From: Microcebus murinus
Taxonomy: Eukaryota; Chordata; Mammalia; Primates; Cheirogaleidae
Assembly: GCF_040939455.1 (NCBI RefSeq)
Contig: NC_134117.1
Coordinates: 65,556,501-65,620,500, forward strand
Length of the DNA stretch: 64,000 bases
Direction: 5' to 3'
Shown here: in pieces, positions 11,720 to 25,188 of the stretch
Layout of the letters: each line of letters starts with the position of its first letter
Position numbering within the stretch: the stretch's first letter is position 1
Notes under the pieces: generated by a model
What the model was told of the DNA's origin: nothing
Database searches by the model: none
What the model saw: only the letters and a program-made list of their open reading frames with translations
Made by a program: the position numbers and the translations under genes

Positions 11720-12399
11720 CGACCGGACCCAGAAGGCTTCCAGGGTGAGGGCAGGTGTGGCCACGGAGGAAGGAGGGAGGGGGAGATGGCTTGTGGAAGA
11801 TGGAACCCCCAGGGAAGGAGGACCTGGTTTCTGACAAAAGGAGCCCAGATGAATGGCGCCGTGGAGCGGCTCCGAATCTCGGCACTCCGGGGTGCCCCTT
11901 CCCCTCAGCTTCAGCAAGATCCCGTGTTTTGATGTGGCAGGCAGGTACGCGCTTCAGTCATGCCCTAGGGCCCAGAGCGCTGGAGGGCGGGGAACAGGCC
12001 TGGACTCGCGACACGGAACGTTGCTGGGGACGGACTCCTGTCAGTCATAACGCTCAGACCACTCCTAACTTTCCGGAGCTTGGAGGAGGGGCTGACAGGT
12101 TTGAACGCGGTCAAGCAGCAAATGTTAGTTCGGAGGGACGGCTAGCGGTGAGGTCAGCCGCAGGACTGGCGTTAGTGCCCGGGCGGAGCGGAGACCTGAG
12201 TCAGGAGGCCGAGGCAAGGTCAGCGGAGCGGGGCGGGCGCCGGAGCGAGGGCGGGCCCGGGGAAGCCCGGCGAGGGGGCGGGGCGGGGCCAGAGGTGGGC
12301 TGAGGCCGGAGCCGGCGGGCGGGGGCGGGGCCGGGGGCGGGGCTTGGCCGCGTGAGGCTCGCGCCTGCGCACCGGCGTCCCGGGGGACGGGGCTGCGCG

Positions 12400-12646
12400 C
12401 GCGCCGTGCCCTCGGCCCTGGAGGGCGGAGTCCTGGCGGGCGCAGGCCGAGGGAGGGGGCGCGGCGGCTTTGGAGTCCGGCGCTCCCTCAGGCCGCGGAC
12501 GCGATGCTGGCTGCAGTGGGCCGGGCGGCGGGGCCGGCGGGGATGTGACGGGCGGCCCCTCGCCTCGCCTTCCGTCCTCGGGCCCGAAGGTCTCTGGGAG
12601 ACCCGCAACCGGGCCGCGGCTGAGGAGGCGACGCGACCTCCGCACG
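12400..12646 (+). other. CCSER2: CCSER2 non-coding exon 1 (5' end uncertain)
   Basis: CCSER2 translation starts in its second exon, so a 5'UTR exon must lie upstream. The only CpG island in the window sits about 37 kb before exon 2. Inside it, CGCACG is followed by GTGAGAG at 12647, a strong U1-type donor, and this is my proposed exon end. The transcription start is not visible as a TATA element. GC boxes cluster just before 12350, so a start near 12350-12480 is plausible, and the left coordinate is an estimate. The exon would contain a 14-codon upstream ORF at 12504-12548. I infer the exon from promoter position, donor strength and gene structure, not from a transcript. Confidence 0.6.
12504..12548 (+). 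CDS. Short upstream ORF in CCSER2 exon 1
   Basis: An ATG at 12504 opens a 14-codon frame (MLAAVGRAAGPAGM) that stops at TGA 12546-12548. A second ATG lies directly before the stop, giving a minimal ATG-TGA start-stop element. The initiation context is weak to moderate (GCG before ATG, C at +4). If the proposed exon 1 is right, scanning ribosomes would meet this frame before the CCSER2 start codon. It may therefore dampen translation. No conservation data are available here, so this is a candidate only. Confidence 0.35.
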   Translation: MLAAVGRAAGPAGM

Positions 12647-12930
12647 GTGAGAGCCGAGGTCAGGGCCGGAGCTGGGGCTGGGGTCGGGGCGGGCGCCCGA
12701 GGGGGCTCGGGACCGGGGGCGCAGGCCGGGGCGGGGCGGAGACCCGGGCTCCCGCGGCGAGGCTGTGGCGCCCCCGGGCCTCCCGGCCTCCAGGGTGACT
12801 TGAGTGCCCCGCGAGCCCGAGGCCGGAGGGCGCCCGCCCTGCGGGCTGTGACAGCGCGCCGGGGCCTCGAACCGCTGGGGCTGCCGCCTTTCCCCAAGGA
12901 GAAGTCAGGGCAGGGCTGAGATACCCAGTG

Positions 12931-16464
<3,534 letters not shown>

Positions 16465-16604
16465 TGAAGTTTTTGTTTGTTCAAGATTAGCCAGAAGGTT
16501 GTTTCTGATTTAACTCTTATTGTTAATCATTCTAAAATATATGAAAGCAAACCTTGATTATCTGTTCCTTTTGGGGAGTGAGCTATTCTAGATAGATGAG
16601 ATAG

Positions 16605-16805
16605 CCCCGGCTAATAGTTAACGTTGAGTACTGGGTTCTGTGCTGGTTACTTGGCATGGAGTTTCCTACCTAATCCTCATAACAACCAGAGGAAGTAGGT
16701 TCTTTTAGTATTCTCATCCTGTGGATGAGAAAATTTAGAGATGGAAAGTGATCTGTGAAAGGTGACATAGGTGGTAAGCATTGGAACTGGAACTCAGACA
16801 AAGTC
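16605..16805 (+). mobile_element. MIR SINE
   Basis: It contains 'tacctaatcctcataacaac', 'catcctgtggatgagaaaat' and 'ggtaagcattggaactggaa', the standard MIR core and tail phrases. Confidence 0.75.
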
Positions 16806-19802
16806 TGCCTGATTTTAAAAGATGCTATTTCCTGTGATGAGGATTTGGACTTCATAAACATTAGAAAGATACTAGATTGTTCAAAACAAGGGGATGATAT
16901 GGTATGTTATCTCTTTTAGGGAGATGGCTGATGTGGGAATATATTGAATTGTGTTTATGATAGGAAATGGTTGAAATAGGTCATATGAGAAATGAAGCCT
17001 AAACTGTGAGATGGAAGGAGAGATCAGGGGATATTTTGGAAAGATACAGGACTTAGTAACAGATTTACAAGAGAGTGGGAAGATGGAGTGTTGATTTGGA
17101 GACACTAAGTGGCATAATGATAGATGAGTATGTGCTCATAGCACTTTGGTATATTTCTTTCGTAGCATTGACTGTGATGTATTGTACCTAATCTAGTGAC
17201 ACATCTACCTCCCCTACTGGATTGTGTTCTTGTCAAGGACAGGGACTGAGTAGAAGGCATGAGCAAATACAGGATGAGATAATACAGAAAGAGGGCCAGA
17301 GACTGAATTAGGAAATACCAAATCTCCAAAATCAAAGAGTGGGTGGAGGAAGAGGAGCTCTAGTATGTGACAGCTGTCAGGGAGGATGGGGAAGAGCCGT
17401 CAGCAAGGGAGCTGGGGGAGGAAGTGTTAGCACTGAAGTGAGCATACAGAATGCCATCTCAGGCTACAGACAGTTCTGGTTGGTGTGACCAAACATGATG
17501 AGCTGATGGCTAGTGGTTGTATAGAACTAAGTGGTCTTTCCTTTGTTACTAACTTCTTTTTTTCTCCCCATACTTTCCTCAAAGTATCTGGTGGCTTCCT
17601 GCCTCTTAGCTTCTAACTTGCTGTAGGTGCTGATGCTGGGGTGTGACTCAGCCTGTTCAGATTGACCAATCAGAACTCTCCTTTCTTTTTAAGTGAATTG
17701 ACCAGTCAGAGTGTGTAAGGTATAATCTCTGAGTTTTTTAGCTATTCTCTGTTGGTTTACTTGCTTTTGAGTGTCCCAGAGTTATTTCTCTACCTGTAAA
17801 GACTTCTGGTTGGTTATATTGAGGTTTGGAGCTTTTGGGAAGCCAGAGGATTCTTAAAGGTTGGATCCATGAGAACTAAGGCTTTTCACCTGCTTACTTT
17901 TCCATGTTGATCAATAGCTTAGTTTGAATGTAGTTGTATTATCTTTGAGGATTGTTGGTCTTAAAAATGCCACAGATCATTCCAAATAATGTTCTCTTTG
18001 TATGGTTCTATAGTTACATAAGATGTAGGGGCTTGTTTTAAATTTCCTTGAACGGTTCCTAATTTACTTCATATGTCTATTTTTCAAAGAGTCACTTGGA
18101 AAAGGAATTTGGTCTTGATTTTTTTCCCCTTTGGTACCATTTGCTTCCTGCCATCTTTACCCTCCATTTTCTGCCTTCTCATTCCCAGTTTTCATCTGCC
18201 CAGTTTCTGTCCTTTCTAAGTACAGTGGGAAGGAAAAGAGAAAAAGCATAATTACTCCTCCCTTCCTTCTTTTTTTTTTCTTTTTTTGCTACTGGCAGAA
18301 TCAACCAGGTAATTTTTTTTTTCTTTCCTTACCTTTGTGTTGGTAGTTGTTACCAGCCTCCTGCTCTCTATCACTGCTCCTAGCTGTTCAGTTTGGCAAG
18401 GGCTCCTGCCCCGTATCTTCAATTCTGTGTGTGGGAATGGGAGATGCAAGGCATGGCTTTTTAGCTGAGGAATGCTGGACATCTCAGGGTTTTGGTCCTT
18501 CTGTGATCTCTTTTTTGGTGCGTGGTATTGAAAAGCCCAAGTTACACCTCATATCTTGGCAGGTGCTTTCTGTTCCTCATCATGCTACCTCTCTTTAAAA
18601 TGCAAAATTGAATCCTTGGACTATTTTTTTCACTGTGCTCCTTCCTCCCCAATCTCCTCCAACACCAAGATATCAAAATCTTTGATGACAGAGCCCGGTA
18701 ATGAATACATTAGGGACAGTGAAGCAAGGCAGACACCAGAAGGTACTTTGAGTTGTTGTTGTCATAATATTAATGATATTTGGTTTCAGCCTGAGTGCTT
18801 TAGGGAAATTTGAGAGCTTTCTCTGACCATTAAGTCTTGGCAGCCAGTTTAGGGTTGGGAGTTAAAATTTTCTCTAAAGACCACACCTTAGAAAAGCAAG
18901 GATTATTCATAACAGCTATTAAATGTGTACAATATCCCTGGATGATATTTTGGTCAGTTGGTAGGGCAGTTTACAGGAAACATCCAGGTGTTATTTCTTT
19001 TCAAGGGATGGGGAGGCAGGGATGGCCATCTCTCTCTTTTCTTCTTCTTCTTCTTCCTTTTTATTTAAAAAAAATGTTTCAAGTATATTTTCCTCATTTC
19101 AGGAATAGTATGGACTTGTCAACCCTTATTTATGACTGGTATCTGTTAGAGTTGTAGAGTTGGTCACTGCTGTGGCCTCTTTTGCAGTCATGCTTTTACA
19201 GGATTTCAGAAATTGTACACTGTAACTTCTGATTGTGAGACTAGATCCTTAGTTTGGATTTTCCTTATTCAGTCATCCATCCATTCAAGAAATATCCTCT
19301 GAGAACTTGCTAGGAATAGTTCAGTGAACAAAACAAATTATATGCCTCTGTGGGGCTTAGGTTCTAATGACAAGATATAGAAAATAAACAAGTCTATATG
19401 TAATATGTCATCTATTACAGGGCTGTGGAGAAAAATAAAGCTGAATAAGGTGGAAAGAGCATTTCAGGGGGATGCTGCTATTTTATATAAGGTGGTTAGA
19501 GAAGGCCATGATGATAACCAGCATTTGAGCAAAGATCTTGAAGTGCAAGTGATCTCCTATATTACTATTAGGAGAGAGAATAATTGATAAAGATAGAACC
19601 AGAGTGCAAAGATTCTGTGATTGAAGCTTCCTTGGTCTGTTCTAGGAGTCGTAAGTAGGTCAGTGGAGGCATTGAGGGGAAAGATTGGTAGAAGATGAGG
19701 TCAGAGAGGTGGGTTGGGTTGGGGAAACGTTAGATAACATATGGCCTTGTAGGCCAGTGAGACTTTGGTTTTTACTCTAAAGGTAGGAAGCCATTGGAGA
19801 GT
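16806..19802. other. Intron 1, unassigned with simple repeats
   Basis: There are no genes. A pyrimidine run (TTC)n lies at 19036-19057. From about 19270 onward the text ('cagtgaacaaaacaaattat', 'gagaaaaataaagctgaata', 'ccattggagagttttgac') belongs to an ancient interspersed repeat that I cannot name. It continues after the L1 insertion at 19814. Confidence 0.45.
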
Positions 19803-19813
19803 TTTGACTTGTT

Positions 19814-19992
19814 ATTTATTTATTTGTTATTAAAATTAAAAAGATTTTTAATAGATTTAGCGGGTACAAGTTGAATTCCATTACATGTATATATTGTATA
19901 GTGGTGGAATCTGGGCTTTTGGTATACCCATTACCTGAGTAGTGTAGATTGTACCCCATAGGTAATTTTTCATCCCTCACCCCTTCCCACCC
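19814..19992 (-). mobile_element. 179-bp L1 3'-end insertion (antisense) with target-site duplication
   Basis: A T/A-rich tail and L1 3'UTR text ('atagatttagcgggtacaag', 'ggtatacccattacctgagt') are flanked by a perfect 11-bp duplication TTTGACTTGTT (19803-19813 and 19993-20003). Removing the insert restores a continuous ancient repeat. Confidence 0.88.
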
Positions 19993-20003
19993 TTTGACTT
20001 GTT

Positions 20004-21232
20004 TTAAATGGATCTCTCAGCTGCTATGTAGACTGTCAAGGGCGGGGCATAAAGAGATCATTTAGTAGGCTGCAACAGTAATCCTGGGTGAGAGATAGTG
20101 GTGATTTAAGGCAGGGATTGGAAGAAGTGCTCACATTATATATATATGTTCTGAAGGCAGAGCCAATAGTTTGATAATGGAGTGAATGTGGGCTGTGGGT
20201 TTTGGCCTGAACAACTGGAAGAAGGGAGTTGACATTTACTGAGATGGGTAAGACTACAGAAGAAAAAAGTTTTAGGGGGAAATAATGAGTTTAGTTTTGG
20301 ACATGTTATCAATACAAGTGGAGATATTATATAGACAGCTGAATATACATGAGTCTACAGTTCAGGGCAGAGGTCTGTGCTGGAATATAATGAGAGTGTG
20401 TGGCTGGAGAGGTCCAAAGTCTTTCCTTTGGCATCCTGTAATGTTTACACAGAGAGAAACTAGCAAAGGAGACTAAAAAGGAAGAGGTGAATTAAGAGTG
20501 AGTGGTATCCATGAAGCCAAGTGAAATGTTTTGAGAAGGAGGGAATGAGTGATCAGATGCTATTAGTTTGAGGACTAAGAGGTTACTCTTAGATTTAGCA
20601 ACTTAAAGATCATTGTTGACTTTAACAAGTTATTTCTAGTTTAGTGGTGGAGGTGTTACTTAAAGTTTGGTACTTAATGAGGCTGAATGAAGAGCAAGGA
20701 CAAGTGGTTTGACAAAAAGGAAAAAGAAGTTTATTAATTTGCTGGCAAATGAGGAGGATGTCAGATTCTTATCTTAAAGAACCATAGTCCCCCCTTTGAA
20801 GAGAAATAGTATTTCTGGCGAAGATGATCTTGGTGAAGATGATCTCCTGATCTCTGTGACCTGTGTCCGAATAATTCTCTGTTGAGCCATCTCCTGTAGT
20901 TTAAGGTATTAGAAAATAAAGAACAAAGAACACTCCTCTGCCCCTCTGATTACTGGCCTCAGGCAGGAATGCAGGATTTAATTCCTCAAAAAGGGTGAGG
21001 TGATTTAAAGAGACAACTCATAAAATATTTTGCCTTTTTCAGATCTTTACTTCTGTTACAGAGGTAAAAACTTGTTTAGAATAGGTTTAAGAGAGAATTG
21101 GAGGAAAGGAATTGAAGACTGCAGGGATAGACAGGACAAGGAGTTTGCTGTAAAGTGAAGCTGGAAAACAGGGTGGTAGCTGGAGGGGATGTGGAGTCAA
21201 GGAATTTTTATTTTCTTTTTCTTCTTTTTATT
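20004..21232. other. Intron 1: continuation of the ancient repeat, then unassigned
   Basis: Phrases 'ttttggcctgaacaactgga', 'agttttggacatgttatcaa' and 'cagttcagggcagaggtctg' continue the old repeat to about 20560. The remainder is unassigned. Confidence 0.4.
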
Positions 21233-21390
21233 TTCAGAGATAGGGTCTTCCTCTGTTACCCTGGCTGGAGTGCTGTGACTCAATTATGGCTCACTGTAAC
21301 CTTGAACTCCTGGGCTCAAGCTGTCCTCCTGCCTCAGCCTCCTGAGTAGCTTACTACAGGCACATACCATCATGCCAGACTATTTTTTTC
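21233..21390 (-). mobile_element. FLAM-like monomeric Alu ancestor (antisense)
   Basis: It runs from 'agagatagggtcttcctctg' through 'gctcactgtaaccttgaact' to 'ccatcatgccagactatttt'. It is a single left-type monomer without the strepsirrhine linker. Confidence 0.75.
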
Positions 21391-22952
21391 TTTTTAAAAA
21401 TATGAGAGCTTTTCTAGTTTATTTTTATATGTACAAAGTGTGTATACCTAATGGAGTGATCCAATAGAGAGAGAGAAATATTGCAGAAGCCATTTCTTTG
21501 AAACATAAATGAAATTAGTTTTATCCTAATCTGTATACCCAAGGTCCATCATTATCATCTATATGTCCTTGTGTGTTTCCTTCTTTAGTTCAAATGAAGA
21601 CAGTGGCTAGTAGGGAGAGATGTTGAAGAATGCTGCCGTTTATTACTTTCTGGTAGAGGGTGGCTGAATTTTTATCAGTTCAAAACGGTAGTTTTTTTTA
21701 TGTGCGTAAGAAAATTTTTTATGAATTATTAGGAAATGAGTTAAATGGCCTTATATTTGCTAACTTATTTTTCTCTGATGACTTTTCTCTATTGATCATT
21801 TTCAGCAGTTTTGTGCAGTGGTTGGCCTGTGGTAGCTTCCAAGTTTTGATTTGGATATCTGTCTGATACAGTAGTTTTATTAGGAAGTACCTTTTTAGAA
21901 ATGAAAAAAAAATTTATATTAAAAAATTTAAATTGAAGTACAAGTGAGCTGCTATTCAGGGAAATTTTGATGGCTACTCTTTTTCATTACCTCTTTCTTT
22001 TTTTCTGATGTTCCTGATCATACTTGTACTGTAATTGCATATGATTATTAAGTTGATGTTTGAGATGAGTTCAGAAACTATGCTGAAAGCAAATAATACA
22101 GTTACAGCACTTTACGTGCTTCTTTCTGTGGTTCATTTACGTTTGAGTAAGTGGTAGTGCTGGAGCATCACTGCAGTGGTTTCTTAATCCTCTTCATTGG
22201 TCTTTCTCCGGATTTTTTTCCCTTAGCCATATGATCCCATGCTCCTGATATTTGGATTTCTGAAACACAGATCTAATTAGGTTCTGTTATTGCTAAAAAG
22301 TCTTCTGTGGCTCTCTACTGTCTATAGAAGTTAGCTTGCCATGTCTTTGCCTCTTACCTACCTTCTGTCCTCACATTCTTTAGATTTGGAGTGCTCCCTA
22401 GGGGCTTTTAATACGCATCTGATGTTCCTTACCATAGGGGAACAGGATAAAGGTCATATTACTTATCAGTGTACAGAAAGTCCTACACGCGCTATCTCAG
22501 CCCTCATCTTCTGTCATGGTTCCATGAAGATGAGAAGCTCTTTGACATCTTTATGCTTTCATACGTACTATTCCTTTTTTTCTAGAAAGCCATTCATTCT
22601 CTTAGCTATCTTGTTAAATTACTGTATCTTTTTAGGAGCCCAATATAGATGTCTCCTCTTCCAGGAAAGCTGCTAGGTGTATTTTTGTTATGCCTTTTCC
22701 TTCTATACCTCATTATATTCTCTGTTACCTGTGTTCCTGTTAACATTGTAGAGTTATTTTATTGTATTATTTGCTATATTTATGTTACTGTTTGCTTTCA
22801 TGACAGGTTCCCATGCCCCCAACTTATAGACACCCAATAAGTTTTTGTCTAATGAATAAATAAGTAATTATTCAATGTTGGACCAGTTTTAATTGACCCA
22901 TTTCGTTGGGCATTTGTATCATTCAATTTGTATAGAATATACAAATAAGCAA
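21391..22952. other. Intron 1 with an L2 fragment
   Basis: At about 22280-22860 the order of phrases ('cttctgtggctctctactgt', 'gcctcttacctaccttctgt', 'acacccaataagtttttgtc') fits a sense L2 3' region. The left 0.9 kb is unassigned. Confidence 0.5.
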
Positions 22953-22968
22953 TTCAAATAGCATTCTT

Positions 22969-23229
22969 TTTTTTTTTTTTTTGAGACAGAGTCTCACTTT
23001 ATTGCCCAGGCTAGAGTGAGTGCCGTGGCATCAGCCTAGCTCACAGCAACCTCAGTCTCCTGGGCTCAAGTGATCCTACTGCCTCAGCCTGCTGAGTAGC
23101 TGAGACTACAGGCATGTGCCACCATGTCCGTTTTAGTTGGTCAATTAATTTATTTCTATTTTTAGTAGAGACGGGCTTGCTCAGGCTAGTTTCAAACTCC
23201 TGACCTCGAGTGAGCCACCACGCCCGGCC
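22969..23229 (-). mobile_element. Strepsirrhine-type Alu (antisense)
   Basis: A poly(T) head and the lemur-type linker in reverse ('agttggtcaattaatttatt') are present. It is flanked by the 16-bp duplication TTCAAATAGCATTCTT (22953-22968 and 23230-23245). Confidence 0.94.
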
Positions 23230-23245
23230 TTCAAATAGCATTCTT

Positions 23246-23799
23246 AAAGACAGAATTATATCTTGAATTACCTGAGGAAATCAATATTTTATTAAATATT
23301 TCTTCTCATTAGCAAATAATGTGATTTGATGATTTTATTATGTATCCCAAATCTCTGTTTTTGTTTGAATTTTTTTCTCCCTGTTTTTTTTTTTTTTTTA
23401 AATGTCTTTGACATTTCTGTTTGGATGTTGCCTTTAGTCACCCTCCACCGTAAAATTCAGTTTGTCTTAAAACTCGTTCCCTAAACTTGATCTCCCTCTT
23501 GACTTCTCCATTAGTGTTTTCTTTATCACGATTCTATATGTTACTTCAGTTTCTCTGCAGTATCTTTAAGCCTCCCTTCTACCTCTAATCAGTTACTGAG
23601 GTTCTGTTGTAATTCAACAAACACTTTTGGCCACTTCCTGTGATCCAGACTTGTTAGTACTAGTAATGAGAGGCTGAATAAGAGAGGTCCCCAGTCTACA
23701 AATGATTATGATACAATGTGATGAATATGGCAATACAGTAATAGTGGAATATTTAGGACACTACAAGAATTTTAGGAAAAAACTACTTTCGCATGCCAC
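23246..23799. other. Intron 1, unassigned
   Basis: AT-rich with a poly(T) run near 23383-23399. No gene or named repeat. Confidence 0.45.
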
Positions 23800-24625
23800 T
23801 CAACCCAGCGTTTTTGACACTGCATATGTGGAGGTTGTTTCCTCACACACCGAGCAATTCTGACACCAGATTCTCCAGTGGATACCAACTGAGTGTCCTA
23901 CAATTTAACTCAAATCTCACACTGTGTACTTGTAAATAGATAGCATCAGATCCCACAGGATAACGGCTCAGTCCCACAAGACTGCCTCCCACTTCTGTTG
24001 CAAGCTCCAGGTTGTGACTTGCGCTTATGACTGACTACCTCTAAATCAGGGTTCCCATGACCCCCTCCTTTGGTTCAGTTAATTTGCTAGAGTGGTTCAC
24101 AGAACTCAGGGAAACACTTATGTTTACTCGTTTATTTTACAGCCTATTACAAAGGATATAGATGAACAGCCAGATGGAAGTGAGGAATAGGGCAGGGTAT
24201 GTGGGAAGGGGTGTGGAGTTTCTATGTCCTCTCTGGGCATGCCGTCCTCCAGGTACCTCCATGTGTTCAGCAGTCCAGAAGCTTTCTTAACCCTGTCATT
24301 TTGGCCTTTTATGGAGGCTTTATTATGTCATGATTGATTACATCACTGGCCTTTGGTGATAAACTCAACCTTCAGCCTCTCTCCCCTCCCTGGAGGTTGA
24401 GGGGTGGGGTTGAACAGTCCCAGCCATTCTAATCACACCCTAGTCTTCCTAGTGACCAGCTCCCATCCTGAGGCTATCTAGGGGTCTCCAGCTACCAGTC
24501 ATCTCATTAGCATATAAAAGACACTCTTATCACTTTGGAGATTCCAAGAGTATTAGGAACTGTGTGGCAGGAACCAGGGGCAGAGACCAAATATATATCA
24601 TGTTATATCACGGTATCACAGGCAC
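23800..24625 (-). mobile_element. ERVL/MaLR-like LTR (antisense), family unassigned
   Basis: The block contains 'ggttcacagaactcagggaa', 'cattagcatataaaagacac' and 'ggaaccaggggcagagacca', a recurrent mammalian LTR-type repeat. Its minus strand starts near 24625 with TGTGATACCG. The boundaries are approximate. Confidence 0.5.
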
Positions 24626-25107
24626 TTTGGGAATAGAGAATATCTCTTTCATATATTCCTTAGGTTTTACTTTGGATATCTCTTTTAGGTCCTTGCTATT
24701 GTTACTATGTTTAGGTAATTTTAAAACCTTTTATAGGTTTTTGCGCTTTAACTCTTGCCATTCTATTTATTATGCACCCTTTCATTAGAAAGGGTTCAGA
24801 AAGTTGTCTTAGAAAGAAAAAAAAGCTATATGTCCTTTCTATTCCTGTTCACAAAATAAAACCTGAAATTTAAAGCCTTTGACTCAGACTTACCTTTCTT
24901 GTCTTCTGCTACATGAACCTTTCATCTAGCAAAACTCTTCTACATTCTGTTCCAAACATACTTCCTTTTTTGCCTTGATTGCTCCAGTAATACTGTCTCC
25001 CCAATAATGTTTTACTCTTGCTTCCTGTACTTACTGAAATTGTATTTATCCTTAGACATAGTTCCTAATTATTAAACCCAGCTTGAACCTTTTAGATGAT
25101 TGTGCCG
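24626..25107 (+). other. Intron 1 with L2-like text
   Basis: The segment from about 24870 ('tttaaagcctttgactcaga', 'ctccccaataatgttttact') resembles L2. It resumes after the Alu fragment at 25189 to about 25450. Confidence 0.4.
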
Positions 25108-25115
25108 GTGTTCTT

Positions 25116-25188
25116 TTGAACTCCTGACCTCGAGCAATCCTCCTGCCTGGGCCTCCCAGAGTGCTAGGATTATAGGCGTGAGCCACCT
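25116..25188 (-). mobile_element. 73-bp Alu left-arm fragment without A tail
   Basis: Only 'gaactcctgacctcgagcaa' to 'ggcgtgagccacc' is present. A possible 8-bp flanking repeat GTGTTCTT lies on either side. There is no poly(T) beyond four bases. Confidence 0.8.

Larger units (their letters stand above)
11720..12930 (+). promoter_or_regulatory. CCSER2: CpG island promoter of CCSER2
   Basis: GC content and CpG density rise sharply here against an AT-rich background. Multiple GC boxes of the GGGGCGGGGC type (Sp/KLF sites) lie between about 12265 and 12345. A near-consensus NRF1 palindrome (CGCGCCTGCGCA, 11 of 12) is at 12360-12371. There is no TATA box. This is the usual architecture of a broadly expressed TATA-less mammalian promoter. 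The island extends about 280 bp past the proposed exon 1 donor. Long open frames on both strands here come from GC-rich composition and are not genes. Bidirectional transcription is possible for such islands, but nothing in the sequence shows it. Confidence 0.85.

Noticed and set aside
11755..12919. Long overlapping open frames (up to 225 codons) on both strands
   Set aside because: They lie in the CpG island, where stop codons are rare. The translations are Pro/Arg/Gly/Ala-rich with no family resemblance and overlap each other in several frames.
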